Of a DNA stretch of 64,000 nt, positions 48,101-60,384 are shown piece after piece. Position numbers and translations under genes: made by a program. This DNA comes from Ficedula albicollis (taxonomy: Eukaryota > Chordata > Aves > Passeriformes > Muscicapidae): NCBI RefSeq assembly GCF_000247815.1, contig NC_021700.1:19928885-19992884 (forward strand), read 5' to 3'. The notes under the pieces were generated by a model that worked only from the letters and a program-made list of their open reading frames with translations, was not told the origin of the DNA and did not search any database. How positions within the stretch are numbered: position 1 is the first letter of the stretch; every line of letters starts with the position of its first letter.

Positions 48101-51010
48101 AAATGGTGCAGGTGATCCAGTCCTTGTGACAGTCTCAAGGTCAATATCTCAAGTCCTGTTCAGATGTTAGAATTAAAAGATCTAATTTTCATTTAATCAC
48201 TGTTTCCCATGTGAAGTGAAAACAGTTATTTAAAAATTAATATTTGAAAAAATTAAAGCTCTGCTGTTCGGATTCCTCACAAATGTATCAATTTCTGCTC
48301 ACCATGGAAACATGAAATAAAAACATAAACAAGATGTACGGAGTACATTCAAGGAGCAATAGATTGTATTAGTAACTGACGTCTATATACTCATCTCAAA
48401 CTACCAGGAAGACACACTTCTGTCTTTTCTTGCCACATTCTGTCTACTACAAGTACAGGGTACCAACCTTGCCTTACCTACCTAACCTATGGGAGAAGCA
48501 GAGCATGAGGAGTTATTGCCAGGTTGTGTCCAAGATAAAACTGGACAAGAGATTCAAGTTTTGTTGCTCTGGCCTTTGGAAATTAGTTCTGTCTCCTCAA
48601 AACACCAACTGTGATATGAATAAAGTAGAGCAAGGGGGAATTTTTTTCTGCCTGCCAACTACTTCTTTTAATGTACTGCATTAAATAAGCCAGTGATCCT
48701 AAGAATGACTGGATATCCTTAGCTGGCATCTCCTTAGAAGCCTATTATTGAACTAAAAGTGAACTTCATTTGATGTACTCCTCCAAGAATCCCTTTTGCT
48801 CCAAGAGTTCGTCTGGACAGACTGGAGATCTAACTCCTGTGACCAGGGCCAGTCTTAATCTCTTCAGTGGCTGGCTCAAAGCATTTGCCTGCTTTGGGAC
48901 TAAGTAAACTCTAAATCCAGTAAAAGTAATGAAAGGAATGTGTCTTTCCAGAAATCACTAATCTTCAACTTTTTAAACTACTAAAAAGAGTTACAGTGTT
49001 TCTAATGAATAATATTTACTAGTTTAAATTGTTACAGCCTGAAATTGCACCTGGTTTACCACTATAAGATTTTAAAGATTTATAGGTCTGGATATTCCGT
49101 GCTGTCTGGATAAAAGGAGAACAGACAGGGGAAACCTCCAGAGAAAATAAAAGGCACTGTCAGGGCCAGCAGTGCACTGCCAATCCTTACCATGCCTGCC
49201 CATCCCATCCTTCATGCAGACAATCCCCAAAAGATGCCCAGGGCTGTAGGGCACCCCTGGGGCCAGCTCTGGCACCCCAATAGACACTCAGAGCAGACAA
49301 AGATGTCCACTGTAGCCCTTCTGTCACCAATATTCAAAGTGCTCATTGTGCTGGGCTGAGATGCAAATATGAGCCGTAGTCTGCTGGAAAAGGACTTCAT
49401 CACTGGCAGTGGGCAGGAAAGTGTTCTAAATGAGCAAAGATGCTTCATTTGATCTTGCATGCTTGCTTGCTTTGATGAAAACCTTAGTTTTTTAAGATTT
49501 CTTCTGTAGATATTCTCAGAAGGCATTTTGGGTGAGCAGGCAATTTATAAAGAACAGATGTGGCATGAAAATATGAGGAATTCTGCTGGAAGTGATCCTG
49601 TCTGAACCATGAGCATGAATAACACCCCAGCTTGGTCCTGCAGGGTCTGGCCCCTGCGGAGTCTGCTGCACCCAGGGACTCTCTCCATCCTGTAACCTCA
49701 CACATGAGCAGAGGTCTTGTTCTCCCTGCTCGCCTTTTCCCCGGTGCTCTGTACAGCTGATTCTTAGCTGTGGTTTGGCTTTTAACAAATATTTATAATT
49801 AAATAAAGACATTAGACTTTACTGGATAGCAATTATGAGAAAATCAAATGTTCCTCCAAACCGCTTGTGAAGTTAATAGGATACTAATACAGGACCAAAA
49901 CTATGACTCAAAGTGGGAAGTGCTAAAAGTCAGTTAGTTAAAAACATAGTCCAACTTTGGCCATCTGTCTGCCCTGTAGATTTTCAGACAGGAAGAAAGG
50001 AGCAAAATCTGCCTAATTTTGTCAACTGCTATTGGATTCATATTCTGCACAGTATTTGGACTGACATCAGTACAGTTTTCTGCCAATTTATATGATTACA
50101 GTTGCCAAAATGCTTATTCACACATAGACTAGACTGTTGTCTGCATTAAGGTCTATTTTTAATTAGTATTTTAAACTAAAAATTACTTCATCAGGAAAAG
50201 GCATGTAAAAAGCCATTTCAATGCATAATTTTCATAGCATTTTACGTATGTTTCAGGTTGTTATTATTTAGTTCAAACCCTGAAAGCTCTCTAGTTCTTT
50301 TCCTAGTTTAAAAATCTTAGCTAAGATGAATTCAGGGCAATCAGTTGGTTTGATTGCAGAAGTCTGGTACGCTCACAATTAAGTCCTGTTGTAAATTCCT
50401 CTCTACACATATTTTAATAAAGTTTTTGTTAGTGACTCTTCTCTGTCTCCAGCTTAAACTTCAGGAGACCCTTTAGGAGCCCATAAAAAGGAAAACTATG
50501 TTCCTGGAAGAGGAGGTGGAGTTTTCACAAGTTTCCCTACCCCCAGAACATCATATCCACCTGTGTCTGCTGTGCAAGTGCAGTCGTGTTGTGATTGACA
50601 AACTGGATCAATCACATTCCTCATCACTATGAGGTGATGGAATCGCCCAAGACAGCTGGAAAGATGCTGGCACCTGGGAGGAAAGGTGTTTTTGAGTGAG
50701 TGCCTGTGTATCTCCCTGGGCAGTCGGGTCTCTCTTAGCCGGGTCTGGCTGGCACACCCAGAGTGAGTTTTGTTACAGGGTCTGTGATTCACAGCTAATG
50801 AAATTCCCCTCCTGCCCGGCCTCCCCACAGGCCAGCAGCAGGTGCTTCTGTTTTCAGGCGTACATGAAATATCTGCCAAATCACTTGGCACATCTCAGGG
50901 AGAAATGTGCCAAATTACCTGTCACAGCTGAGCTGCCTGTTTAAAGCAAAGACAAATGCTCCGGCGGCTCAGATTGTGTGGAGCAAGAGTGCCCTCCCCT
51001 GGAGCCAGGC
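45157..51010. other. 5.9 kb with no recognised gene
   Basis: No CR1, LTR or exon could be identified. A GC-richer segment at 47097-47340 carries overlapping open frames on the minus strand with no family. The AT-rich block 47460-48370 has no recognised element. A small perfect inverted repeat at 46737-46774 is listed separately. Confidence 0.5.
46737..46774. repeat. Perfect 12-bp inverted repeat with 14-nt loop
   Basis: TTAAACCCCCTC (46737-46748) is followed after 14 bases by GAGGGGGTTTAA (46763-46774). The arms are perfectly complementary and start and end in TTAA. The minus strand of the interval also has three G runs of 4-5 bases. It could form a cruciform or hairpin. It is too short to be called a transposon. 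Confidence 0.85.
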
Positions 51011-51180
51011 TGCTGGTGGTGATGCTGGTGATACTGGTGGTGCTGGTGGTGATGGTGGTGGTGATAGTGATGGTGGTGATGGTGGTGATGGTGATGCTGG
51101 TGATGCTGGTGATGCTGGTGGTGATGCTGGTAATGCTGGTGATGCTGGTGATGGTGATGGTGATGCTGGTGATGCTAGTG
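51011..51180 (+). repeat. GGTGAT / GCTGGTGAT minisatellite
   Basis: About 170 bp are built from the trinucleotides GGT, GAT and GCT in hexamer and nonamer units, with few interruptions (one AAT, one AGT, one ACT). Because the period is a multiple of three, several frames stay open on both strands (Gly/Asp-, Val/Met- and Ser/Pro/Ala-rich, among others). These are not genes. Confidence 0.95.
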
Positions 51181-54100
51181 GCCACCAAGAGCCACTGAGC
51201 CCCTGCAGGACCACTGGGCCAGAGGCTGCTCCAGCCGCACTCCCAACCTCGGGGGCTGCTGTGCTGCCAGGCAGCCTGCTAATAACAGCTGAAACTGGAA
51301 AAATTCTCTTTCATCTGATTTTTTTGACTGTTTGAGACGACGTTCTTGGATACTTCCTGTTTTTTTCCCTTTCATCATGATCTCAGGCTCCCTCTTCCAA
51401 GATTTTAATTATCTTGCCATGTGTTCTTTCAGTGTGAATAAATTATTGTTTTATTTATAGCCATCCTTATAAGATTTACTTCAGAAACCTGATCTAGCAG
51501 AAACTTAGCTGTAAGTAACACTTGACAGTGTTCTTGCTGTGCTCCCTTCTTCCAGCTAACAGCCTCATATGACCAAACTATGGGTGATAGCAAGACAGGC
51601 TAACTGTGTCCCTAAAGAAGTTATCAGACCCTGTCACAAAGCTTTGGCTTTCAAATCTATCTGAGTAAAGGAGCAGCTCCTCCTCAGGCAATCCTGTAAT
51701 TATCCACAGCTCAGCCGTTGCAAAGCAGAATGCAGCCTGAGCTCACTTATTAGCTTTTCATTTATCTATGATGATTGTTGGAAATACAGTGAAGTCCCTA
51801 AGTATAAAGAAAAAGACATTTAATCCAGTCTTGTGACTGTACCGAGCATGAGCCTGGTCTACATAGCCTCCTCTGCCTCAAACATCAGCAAAGTTACTGA
51901 GCACCTTCTGGTCACACATCAGGCAATGTGACCAGCACCTGTCCTGTTTGTTTTCTCCATCTCTGCGTGGGGGAGAGGCGTGTCTCTAATTTTGCTACAT
52001 AATTTCTAGCCTTTTCCCAGCCTAATGTCTCCTTGTGACTTCACTGCTGTCAATTGCTAAGTGCCTCAGATTGCGGCTCATTTTAATATTCCTGCCATGC
52101 AAAGTTAATATCTACCATTATTATCATTACTATAGCAGCTTGTCTTTCCGTGGCACCTGTCAAACCAAAGCAAGACAGTGGAATAGCACTGAAATGCCAC
52201 CTTCTTGGGCGTGAAGAGTGGCTGATGTTGCACCGCATGCTACATGACTGAGGGAGAAACGACATTTGGGCAAGCACACAGGGACCAGTTCCCCTGGTGA
52301 AAACGTCTGGTAAGGGCACTGAGAAGTCTGCAGAGTGCAGAACTGCCTTTTTCCAAATTCCTTTACACGTTGTGCAGTGAGAATTTTACTTTGTTTGGGA
52401 GATGGTGTTCTCTGGTGCTCCTACAAGGAAACCCTGATCTCTGGCCTTTGCTCTAAAGAACAGCCATCCCTCTGTCTTCCCGTGCTGCCAGCTGTGAAAG
52501 GCACATCAGGCAGTCATGGATGGGCTGTGTCCATGGATGGGCTGTGTCTGTGTGCACGTGAGAGTGTCTGCATGTGCCCCTGTGTTTCACTGGGCACTCT
52601 CAGGCTGCTCACAGGACATCTCCAGTAGCTTTCAGCAGGTACGTCCACAGCTGTGATTCAGCAGTAGGTAGCCCATGAAACCATTTCTGACACTCACTCT
52701 CTCTGTATCAAAATGCTCCATCTTTCCAGTCTTAAAACATTTACTATGCTCTCTGAATGCACCCTATGACTAAAGCGATGGCCGTGTTTTCCCTGTGTGC
52801 TCATCCTGCTTTCAGGAAGGAGCTATGAGGCAGCTGAGAGCAGCCCAGTGAGGATGAAGGTGCAGCCATGTCAAATCTTGCACAACAGTCACTTTGAGCT
52901 CTGGACCGCACCAGATTTGTAGTTATTTTTCTTGGCTGCAATACAAGAAGGTGCAACTGTTCTGGCTTTGTACAAGAGAGAAGGAGCAGAAGAGGGAGGG
53001 GTCTCACTATGGAAAACCTTAACCACAACTGATGCCACTGTTGGAGCCAGTAGGTCAGTCAAAGCCCAAATTAATTAACTTTACCACCTGAACCTGGTGC
53101 TTAAAGTGCCTTGAGACACACAGATCAAGCCAAAATGTGTGGCCTTGTTCCAAATTATGGCTGCAAAGGATGATACCTTTCCTTCCCCTCGGATGGGAAT
53201 ACCCAGGCTCACAGTGCCACTTGCAGCATGCACTCTTTCAGCAATCTGATTTTCTGTGTGGCATGCCATGCATGCACTTGTGGAGGGATAATTCACAATT
53301 TTCACTGCAGGTTAGGAAATAATAATAGGTGCAGCATGGTCCTCAGGCACTTGAGCAGGTGCAGCACCAACAAGATGTCCCAGGGGTACGTGCTGCAGCA
53401 GGAGCTCTGGCAGGGAAAACAGGAAGCAGGGAAAGGCAGGCACTTGTTACACCTGAGCAAGTCAGTGATTTGCTCATTGAAACAGAAGTCCAGGTTTTAG
53501 CCCTCGATTAATGGAAAGGGGGAGAAGACTGCACAACAGGCCTGTAGCACTGAATCGGAAGACGAGTAAATTATACGCCTCAGCTGAACACATGTAATTG
53601 ATTCCTATACCTCCTCTGCCTTCCTTTTCCCTCTCTCCTCCCTGCTTGGAAGCAAGGCTGGGAAGACAAGGAGCGCAAACCTTCCTCCTGTGCAAACACA
53701 AACAAGCAACGAGGTATCTCGATGAGTTTTTCCACATCTAGCAAAGGGTTCACAGTGGTTTGCTTCAACTAAGGGATGGTGTCAGCAGTCAAGCAGGCTT
53801 CTCCCCATGGGCAAAGGTACAGACTTGGCAGCAGAAGGGAACAAGGACTGTTCTTCTGTTTCTTTTGCTCTGAGCAGTGTGGTGAGTCATTGACAGTTCA
53901 CAACAATGTGAATAGCATTTGCGTTTTTTTTTTCAAATTGGAGCCAAAATTCTTAACCAGACACACACATATACACTTGCTGGCTTTGGATCTCTTCTGA
54001 AAAACCCAGTACATTTTCAGCTCCTACCAGGCTTGGTAAATGCAGGAATGGAGAAATGGAGAAAACAGCAAGGGCAACGCTTGCAGACTCCCATGTCAGT

Positions 54101-55915
54101 GACAGAGAGAAAATGTAGTCTCAAGAAATACAGTTCAAAGAGAGATTTGCTAGCATATGGGCATTAGACTATCTAGAGTGGCTAAAACTACTGCTGACAA
54201 GTCTGTTTTTAAACCATGCCTTCCAAGCCTGACTGCCAGTGAGCAGGATCTCCTGTCTCAAATACAGATCCCATCGGCAAAAGTCTCCTATTACCTCCTT
54301 GAAAACTTGGTATTAGCCATAATTAAAAGTGGAGTCCGAGACAAGATGAACCTTGAGTCTGACTGAATAAGGCAGCTCCTCATCCAGTTGTGCCAGATCC
54401 CAGGTCTATAGAAGCAGAGCAAATGAAATACAAAAAAGTAGATTAAAATATCAGAGTAGCCTTTAGCAGCAAGGTAGGGATAAGCACTGGTTACTAAAAA
54501 TTGTAGTCAGAAGTGCTCTAGACCAGAGTGAAAATTCAGAGTCATGAGCTGAGGTTTTCAAGCCTCCAGGTATCCATGGGATGCTCCCCTGAAACACAGG
54601 GGATAACCCCTGCAACACGCTGAAGGTCCCCACAGCTGTCCTGGTGGTGGATGGGAGATGTCAACTACACCAACCTTTGACACTGAAACCATTTCAGTAC
54701 AAAGCAGAGCAGCTTTTAGGAGATTCACACTTTGGCCTAAATGGGAAAAATCCCCTGTGCTCCTGCACTGTGGAATGGCCTGGACAGAGGAAGGCATGGC
54801 TTTGTTGGAAAAGCAACTCCTGCTAATACACATTGCTCTTGCTCCACTTCCTGTGATAGCTGGGATTTTCTTTTGTGCAGCATGGTGAATTCAGCACTAC
54901 TGAATGTGGAGAGATGAAATTCAGTGTAAATCTGTTCCATCATTTAAGGCTTGTTTTTGTCAGCCTTTATTTCCTGGTCCCAGACACATGAGGTAATCCA
55001 ATTGCATGTGAATAGATTTGTGGTACCCAGAGCTATTTCAATAGTGGTGTACCTCTATTCCTTGCTGCAAAACATGTCAAAACAATTTATATGCACATTT
55101 GAATAAGCTATATACACAAACACTCTCCTTCAGGTAGAAATTTTGAGGTAGAAATTTAACTTTTTCCATAGCAGGCTTTTGCTGCTATACAAACACATGT
55201 AAGGCACAGTTAATTGCATGGCTATCCCTGAACTCTTGTTTTTAAAGCTAGAGAAGCCATTAGAAAATACCACTGGATCCCCTAACTGAAACCAAGTTTT
55301 GGTAAACACAGATATTAAAATTAAACCATTAAAGAATTTCAGATATTTATTCAGAGAGTTGAAATCTTTAAAAAAGATTGTTTCTCTTACAAGTTGTCTC
55401 TTCCCTGCCCTAGCATAGCTGAAGAGCTGTCACTAGGACTATGTCTGTAGAAGTCACATGAAACAGAGCTCTAGCCCTTCCCTCCTGCATGCACCAGAAC
55501 AAGCACATTATTCTGGAGAGAAATTACATAAATATGGGACCAATCTCAGAGCAAGAATAGGAATTACAGGATAGCATGTGCTAACTGGGGGGAAGGGCAT
55601 TGGGTTCCTGACCTTGCTGAACAAGTTCACAGCCACAACCTTGCTGTAGGCTGACAGGAGGTAAAATGTGATGTCAGCAGGTCTTAAAAAATGAACCAAA
55701 GAAGCTTAATGGAATGTGGAATAAGGGTTGTGAGAAATGGCCTCCCCTGCTGATCCCTGCAGAATATTATCTCCCAGGGGCATCTGGGAAGATGTGGGTC
55801 TCAAAGTCTCTCCAGCTGGACAGCAAGGGTCAGAGCAGTGAAGAAACACAGCCTCTAAAGCAAAAGAAGGAATTAATGCTTGCAGTTCCTGTGCACTAAG
55901 TTTGATTATTAACTG
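51181..55915. other. No gene recognised
   Basis: Mixed unique sequence without recognised transposons. A 17-bp perfect tandem repeat ('catggatgggctgtgtc' twice) lies at 52515-52548. Open frames of up to 97 codons have no recognisable domain. A frame at 53329-53511 with Gln/Glu-rich residues looks superficially protein-like but has no family or splice support. Confidence 0.5.
52515..52548 (+). repeat. Perfect 17-bp tandem repeat, 2 copies
   Basis: The word 'catggatgggctgtgtc' occurs at 52515-52531 and again at 52532-52548 without mismatch, followed by a short TG-rich stretch. Confidence 0.9.
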
Positions 55916-56071
55916 TAATAATTATACTGCACTACACCTGGTTTTCCTGGTCTCCTCTTGGCTTCACTTTGCTGTTGAGGGTCTGATCTTGCATAATAAT
56001 TATACTGCACTACACCTGGTTTTCCCGGTCTCCTCATGGCTTCACTTTGCTGTTGAGGGCCTGATCTTGCA
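55916..56071 (+). repeat. Tandem duplication, 2 x 78 bp
   Basis: Copy 1 is 55916-55993 and copy 2 is 55994-56071. The unit runs from 'taataattatactgcac' to 'ctgatcttgca'. There are three substitutions (cctgg/cccgg, tcttgg/tcatgg, gggtct/gggcct). Confidence 0.93.
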
Positions 56072-56789
56072 ATCATTGCTCATGCTTGACACTTAATGCC
56101 AAAACTTGTTCTTTTTCCCAGCTACTCAGTTGTTCCTGAGTGCATTCTCCTGCCAAATACCATATCTAGCTCAACCATGCAACATCTCCAGTATCTGACA
56201 TGGCATCCATCTAGGGCTGCTGAAAGCTGGGATACAATCTGGGATAGGCTGTGACAGACCAGGGCTTGGATGGATGGACAAAACCTGTCAGCACTGATTG
56301 GTCATAAACACATGTGGCAAGACAGGGCTCTCTGGGATATGACACTCAGATGTCTTCCCAATGGCAAGACTGATGTGCACAAGCAGGTCTTCTGTGTCTC
56401 TTTCTCTGCCTGGAACAGGTACAAAAATATCTTCCTGTCATACCACTAGAGAGATGGATGCAGAGACACAATGCAGGACATGCTGATACAGCAGCATCCT
56501 TCTATTACACAAGATCAGTCTTTTGAGTTGGGATTTGCTGGGCTGCCCCAGAAACTCACTGCCCTCTGTTCCAGGGTCTGGCCATGGGTCACTTTGCCCT
56601 GCTATGTTAATTTCACATGGCTATCCCCTAGGGCTTCAGCCCTATGGCACTAGATGTTCATGGATAGTCATCAGGTTCCTGAAGTTGTATTGACAGTCTG
56701 CTGGAGAAGACTGCACCTGCTCCATGCAGTGACTGAAAACATGACTTTGATACTCAGAAATCTCACTGCCTTTTTAAAGTGCATTCCTT
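56072..56789. other. No gene recognised
   Basis: Unique sequence leading into the CR1 cluster. No element or plausible exon was seen. Confidence 0.5.
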
Positions 56790-58005
56790 GGAAACTACAG
56801 GCCTGTCAGCCTTGCTTCAGTGACAGGTAAAATTATGGGGACAATTATTCTGGGAGCTGTTAAAAAAACACCTGAAGAACAACAAAGTCATGGGTCACAG
56901 TCAGACCAGCTTCATGAAAGGAAGTCCTTCTTGTCAAACCTAATTTAATCTTATGACAAGTAATCATCAAGGGAAGGCAGTTGATGCAATTCTTTTGGAT
57001 TTCAGTAAGGTTTTAGTGCTGTTTCTCACGGTGTCCTGCTGGACAAATGTCCAGCACACAGCTGGATAAACACATTGTGTGACAGGAGAGCAGTTGGCTC
57101 GTGGGTCAGACACAAGGGGTGACAGTGAATGAGGTGACATCAGGATGGGAACCTGTCACTAGGGGGGTTCACGGGGCTCCACCTCAGACTCTGTGCTCTT
57201 CAACATCTTCATAAATGATTGGGTGCAGGACTGGGAGGGATACAAAGCTCACAGACGGTACAAACTGGGAGGAGCTGTTGACTCCCTGCAGGCTGGGAGG
57301 CTCTGCAGAGAGGGCTGGGCAATCACCAGCCATATGAAGTTCAGGAGTAAGGGGAAGTGCCGGGTTCTGCACCTGGGATGGGACAGCCCTGGATGTACAG
57401 ACAGACAGGAAGGAGAGGCTGGAGAGCAGTGCCATGAAAAGGACCTGGGGTTCTGGTCCATGGCAAGGTGAACATGAGCCAGCAGTGCCCTGGCAGCCAG
57501 GAGGGCCACCCTGGCCCTGGGGGCACGGGAGGGGACTGTCGCTGCTGCAGTGTAAGAAGGACAGGACTAGAGAGTGTCCAGTGGAGAGCACGGAGATGGT
57601 GAAGGGCCTGGAGGGGAGCCATGTGAGGAGCCATGGTCTGTTCAGCCTGGAGGGGACTGAGGGGAGACCCATTGCAGCCACAGCTTCCTCCTGAGGGGAA
57701 GAGGAGGGGCAGGCAGTGATCTCTGCTGTGTGGTGACCAGTGATAGGACTGAGGGAATAGCCTAAACTTGTGTCACGGGAGGTTTAGGTTGGACATCAGG
57801 AAAAGGTTTTGCACCCAGAAGGTGACTGAGCACTGGAACAGGCTCCCCAAGGAGTGGGTGGTCACAGCACCAAGTCTGCCTGAGTTCAAAGTTTTGAACA
57901 ATGCTCTCAGGCACATGCTATGATTTTCAGGGCTCGGGTGTGCAGGGCCAGATGTTGAATATCAATGATACTTGTGGGTCTCTTCTATGTCTGGATATAC
58001 TGATG
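56790..58005 (+). mobile_element. CR1 LINE, RT to 3' end
   Basis: Plus-strand CR1 copy truncated at its 5' end within RT. The words 'ggaaactacaggcctgtcagcc' (GNYRPVS in intact copies), 'ttggatttcagtaagg' (LDFSK), 'ctctgtgctcttcaacatcttcat' (LFNIFI) and 'ttctgcacctggg' (LHLG) occur in order. The 3' UTR ends near 58005 with 'gatacttgtgggtctcttc'. Frameshifts and stops make it inactive. A second, shorter plus-strand CR1 copy follows 0.85 kb downstream. Confidence 0.93.
56795..57700 (+). pseudogene. CR1 ORF2 reverse-transcriptase remnant
   Basis: RT coding sequence of the CR1 copy, broken by stops and frameshifts. Recognisable landmarks are an LDFSK-type motif near 56994-57010, an FNIFINDW-type motif near 57196-57222, and a C-terminal region with LHLG near 57370 and SLEG near 57645. 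No intact frame spans the domain, and the YADD-type region near 57230-57260 is degraded. Confidence 0.8.
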
Positions 58006-58340
58006 ACTGTATGAACTCATGTTCTTTCCCTTTCAATATTTTCTCAGAGCCACACTGGCAGATTGCAGACCTTGTAAATGCAGGAAGAACCAAAAGTACC
58101 CAGTGCAGTCCTTGAATAAGATGTTGGGCAAATTGATACTACAGAAAGTGCTCAGTCTCAATTAGATTCTTATTAAGCAGGTTAGGGTAGAATGACCCTG
58201 GCCATAACTTTGCTTCCCTTTCCACTGGTATGTCATTACTTTGAACAATAACCTCTGATGCCAAGGCAGGAGTGAGTCACCTCCAAGGGGCTCTCTGAAG
58301 AGGTAATACACTGGAGGCACAGAAATTACTTCAGCTTTTC

Positions 58341-58444
58341 CTCAGAAATATGATAGAATCAGGTTCATGCAAACTCCCTCCCCAGCCAAGCCCTCTCAGA
58401 AATATGATAGAATCAGGTTCATGCAAACTCCCTCCCCAGCCAAG
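58341..58444 (+). repeat. Tandem duplication, 2 x 54 bp
   Basis: Copy 1 is 58341-58394 and copy 2 is 58395-58444. The unit starts 'ctcagaaatatgatagaatc' and ends with 'ctccccagccaag'. No mismatch was seen across the shared part. Confidence 0.93.
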
Positions 58445-58854
58445 GGCTGAACATCCTACCCTTAGCAACACTGAACTCCAGCTTGTTCCTGCAGTGGCTG
58501 CTGGCCATCCCATTTGACATCAGTCACCAAGTCTTCTGTCCATCAGCATCTTCTGGAGTTCTTGAGTCACATATCACCTGTATAGCATTTCTTGGATATG
58601 TGATGGTGCCCAGAGACATAAGTGCCTTTACTGGCAGCTGCTTTTTCCATGCCCTGAGTAAAAGTCAGAAGAGGAAGAGAAAAGAGCAAAACCCACAGCT
58701 ATTGGCAGCTTCTGTCAGAATTCAATTCTTAGCATTTATCGTGACATGGGGATGGGGATCAATATTTCTCACTTTAGTAATCTGCATCCCCTAAAATGAG
58801 GGACTAAGCCCTCCAGTCTTCCTTTGTACTAAATTGGTGCAAGTCCAGCATATA

Positions 58855-59345
58855 GTCCTATGTTCAACTGCAGTTCAAGGACTCTAATGAAGTGAAAATA
58901 TCCAGAGGAGGGGAGCAAAACTGGTGAGAGAGCTGGAGAAATGCAAGAGCAAGACTGGTGAGAGGGGTGGAAGGAATGTCCTATGGGAAGTGTCTGATGA
59001 CTTTGATCACGTCTAGTTTGGAGAGAAGGAGGGTGAGGGGTGACCTCATTGCTCTCCGTGGCTTCTTGAGGAGGAGTGAAGAGGGACACACTGATCTCTC
59101 TGGAATATCCAGTGATGAGACACATAGGAATGTGCCATGGGAGGTTTAGGAAGTATTTCTTTACCAAGAGAGTTGTCAAACACTGCAACAGTTTCCTGGA
59201 GAGGAGATTGATGTTCACAGCTTGTCAATGTTTGAGAGGCATTTGGACAATGCCCTTAATAAAAAGCTGTAGTTTTTGGTCAGCCCTGAAGTGGTCGAAC
59301 AATTGGACTGGATGAATGTTTTATGTCACTTTCAATTGAAGCAGT
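58855..59345 (+). mobile_element. CR1 LINE, 3' fragment
   Basis: Plus-strand CR1 3' part. 'tttggagagaaggagggtgaggggtgacct' corresponds to the RT C-terminal S-L-E-x-R-R-L-R-G-D-L segment. It is followed by the 'ttctttaccaagagagttgtcaaacactg' segment and a 3' UTR ending near 59345 ('gtcactttcaattgaagcag'). One short frame (58958-59149) preserves a run of CR1-like residues by chance. The copy is inactive. Confidence 0.88.
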
Positions 59346-59768
59346 CTGTTTTATTGTGTACCAGGGAAGCACTGAAGTGATGTAATTTGGAAAATGCATG
59401 GGGTTCCCATTTAAGGCTCTAATAATCACCTAGAGAAAAAGAGGGAAAAAAAACCTGAAAAACTGTCTGCTCTAAATAAGAGACAGTTCTCCACAGTTAG
59501 AGATGAGCCAATATCATATAGTGATACACAGATCCTGCCAAGCATAGTGCATACAAAATTAGGTCAATTTTCTGTTCTTTAGTCTGCATAATCTAAACCA
59601 AACCAAGTGAGCCTCTTGTAACCTGATTCTCCCCATTCATGAATGAGAAGAAAACCTGAGATCTTCTGCCAACTGATTCTAAAATTTCAGCACCACAGCT
59701 AAACTCCAAACTGCAGCCTACATTAGTAAGTAAGAATCCAAATGACTGGGATAAAATTTAAAATGCTA

Positions 59769-60053
59769 ATTATCCTTGCCCTTTTTGACCCAGACTTTGT
59801 ATTCATACAAAAAGCCCATGTAGAGTTTTCATCTTAGTTGTTCTTATGACTTTGTACATCTTTCTGTACCTGATTATCCTTGCCCTTTTTGACCCAGACT
59901 TTGTGTTAATACAAAAAACCTATGTAGAGTTTTCATTTTAGTTGTTTTTATGACTTTGTACATCTTTCTGTACCTATTTGTATTCATACAAAAAGCCCAT
60001 GTAGAGTTTTCATCTTAGTTGTTCTTATGACTTTGTACATCTTTCTGTACCTG
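59769..60053 (+). repeat. Tandem repeat: two 104-bp-class copies plus a 77-bp partial, A-B-A pattern
   Basis: Copy 1 is 59769-59872, copy 2 is 59873-59976 and partial copy 3 is 59977-60053. Copy 3 is identical to copy 1 over its whole length (from 'tttgtattcatac' to 'ctgtacctg'). Copy 2 differs at several positions (gtgttaat for gtattcat, aaaaaaccta for aaaaagccca, cattttagttgttttta for catcttagttgttctta). Confidence 0.93.
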
Positions 60054-60384
60054 CTATTTTCTCTCATGCAGCACAGAAGTATGTGTTTTTACATGATGAA
60101 TCACGGGATACAAATGCAGCTACAGTTTCCATTGTGATTTATTAAAACTCACATGAACAGTGTTGGAACTTTATGAATGGCAGCATCTAACTGAGATTAG
60201 ACTGGTGGTTTTTTAAGCCATATACTGTTTTCCTTTTTTTCATTATGCTCTGGAATACTCTTTTAAATGTATGAAATACTAGTAAAACTCTAGGAAACAA
60301 ATAATTTATAATGAATATTACGTTAAATAATCTAGGCAGGCATTCTAAATTAATTCTTAGATGTTAAACGCTAGAGAGCAACAA
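60054..60384. other. No gene recognised
   Basis: AT-rich spacer between the triplicated unit and the minus-strand CR1 copy. Nothing recognised. Confidence 0.5.

Noticed and set aside
50907..51335. 142-codon Gly/Asp-rich open frame
   Set aside because: It is produced by the trinucleotide-phased minisatellite; alternative frames across the same bases are also open.
53329..53511. Gln/Glu-rich 60-codon frame as a possible exon
   Set aside because: It looks superficially protein-like, but there is no matching family, no clear splice sites, and another open frame overlaps it.
57184..57694. Open frames of 86-165 codons on both strands
   Set aside because: All lie within the plus-strand CR1 copy. 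The 165-codon frame is antisense to it.
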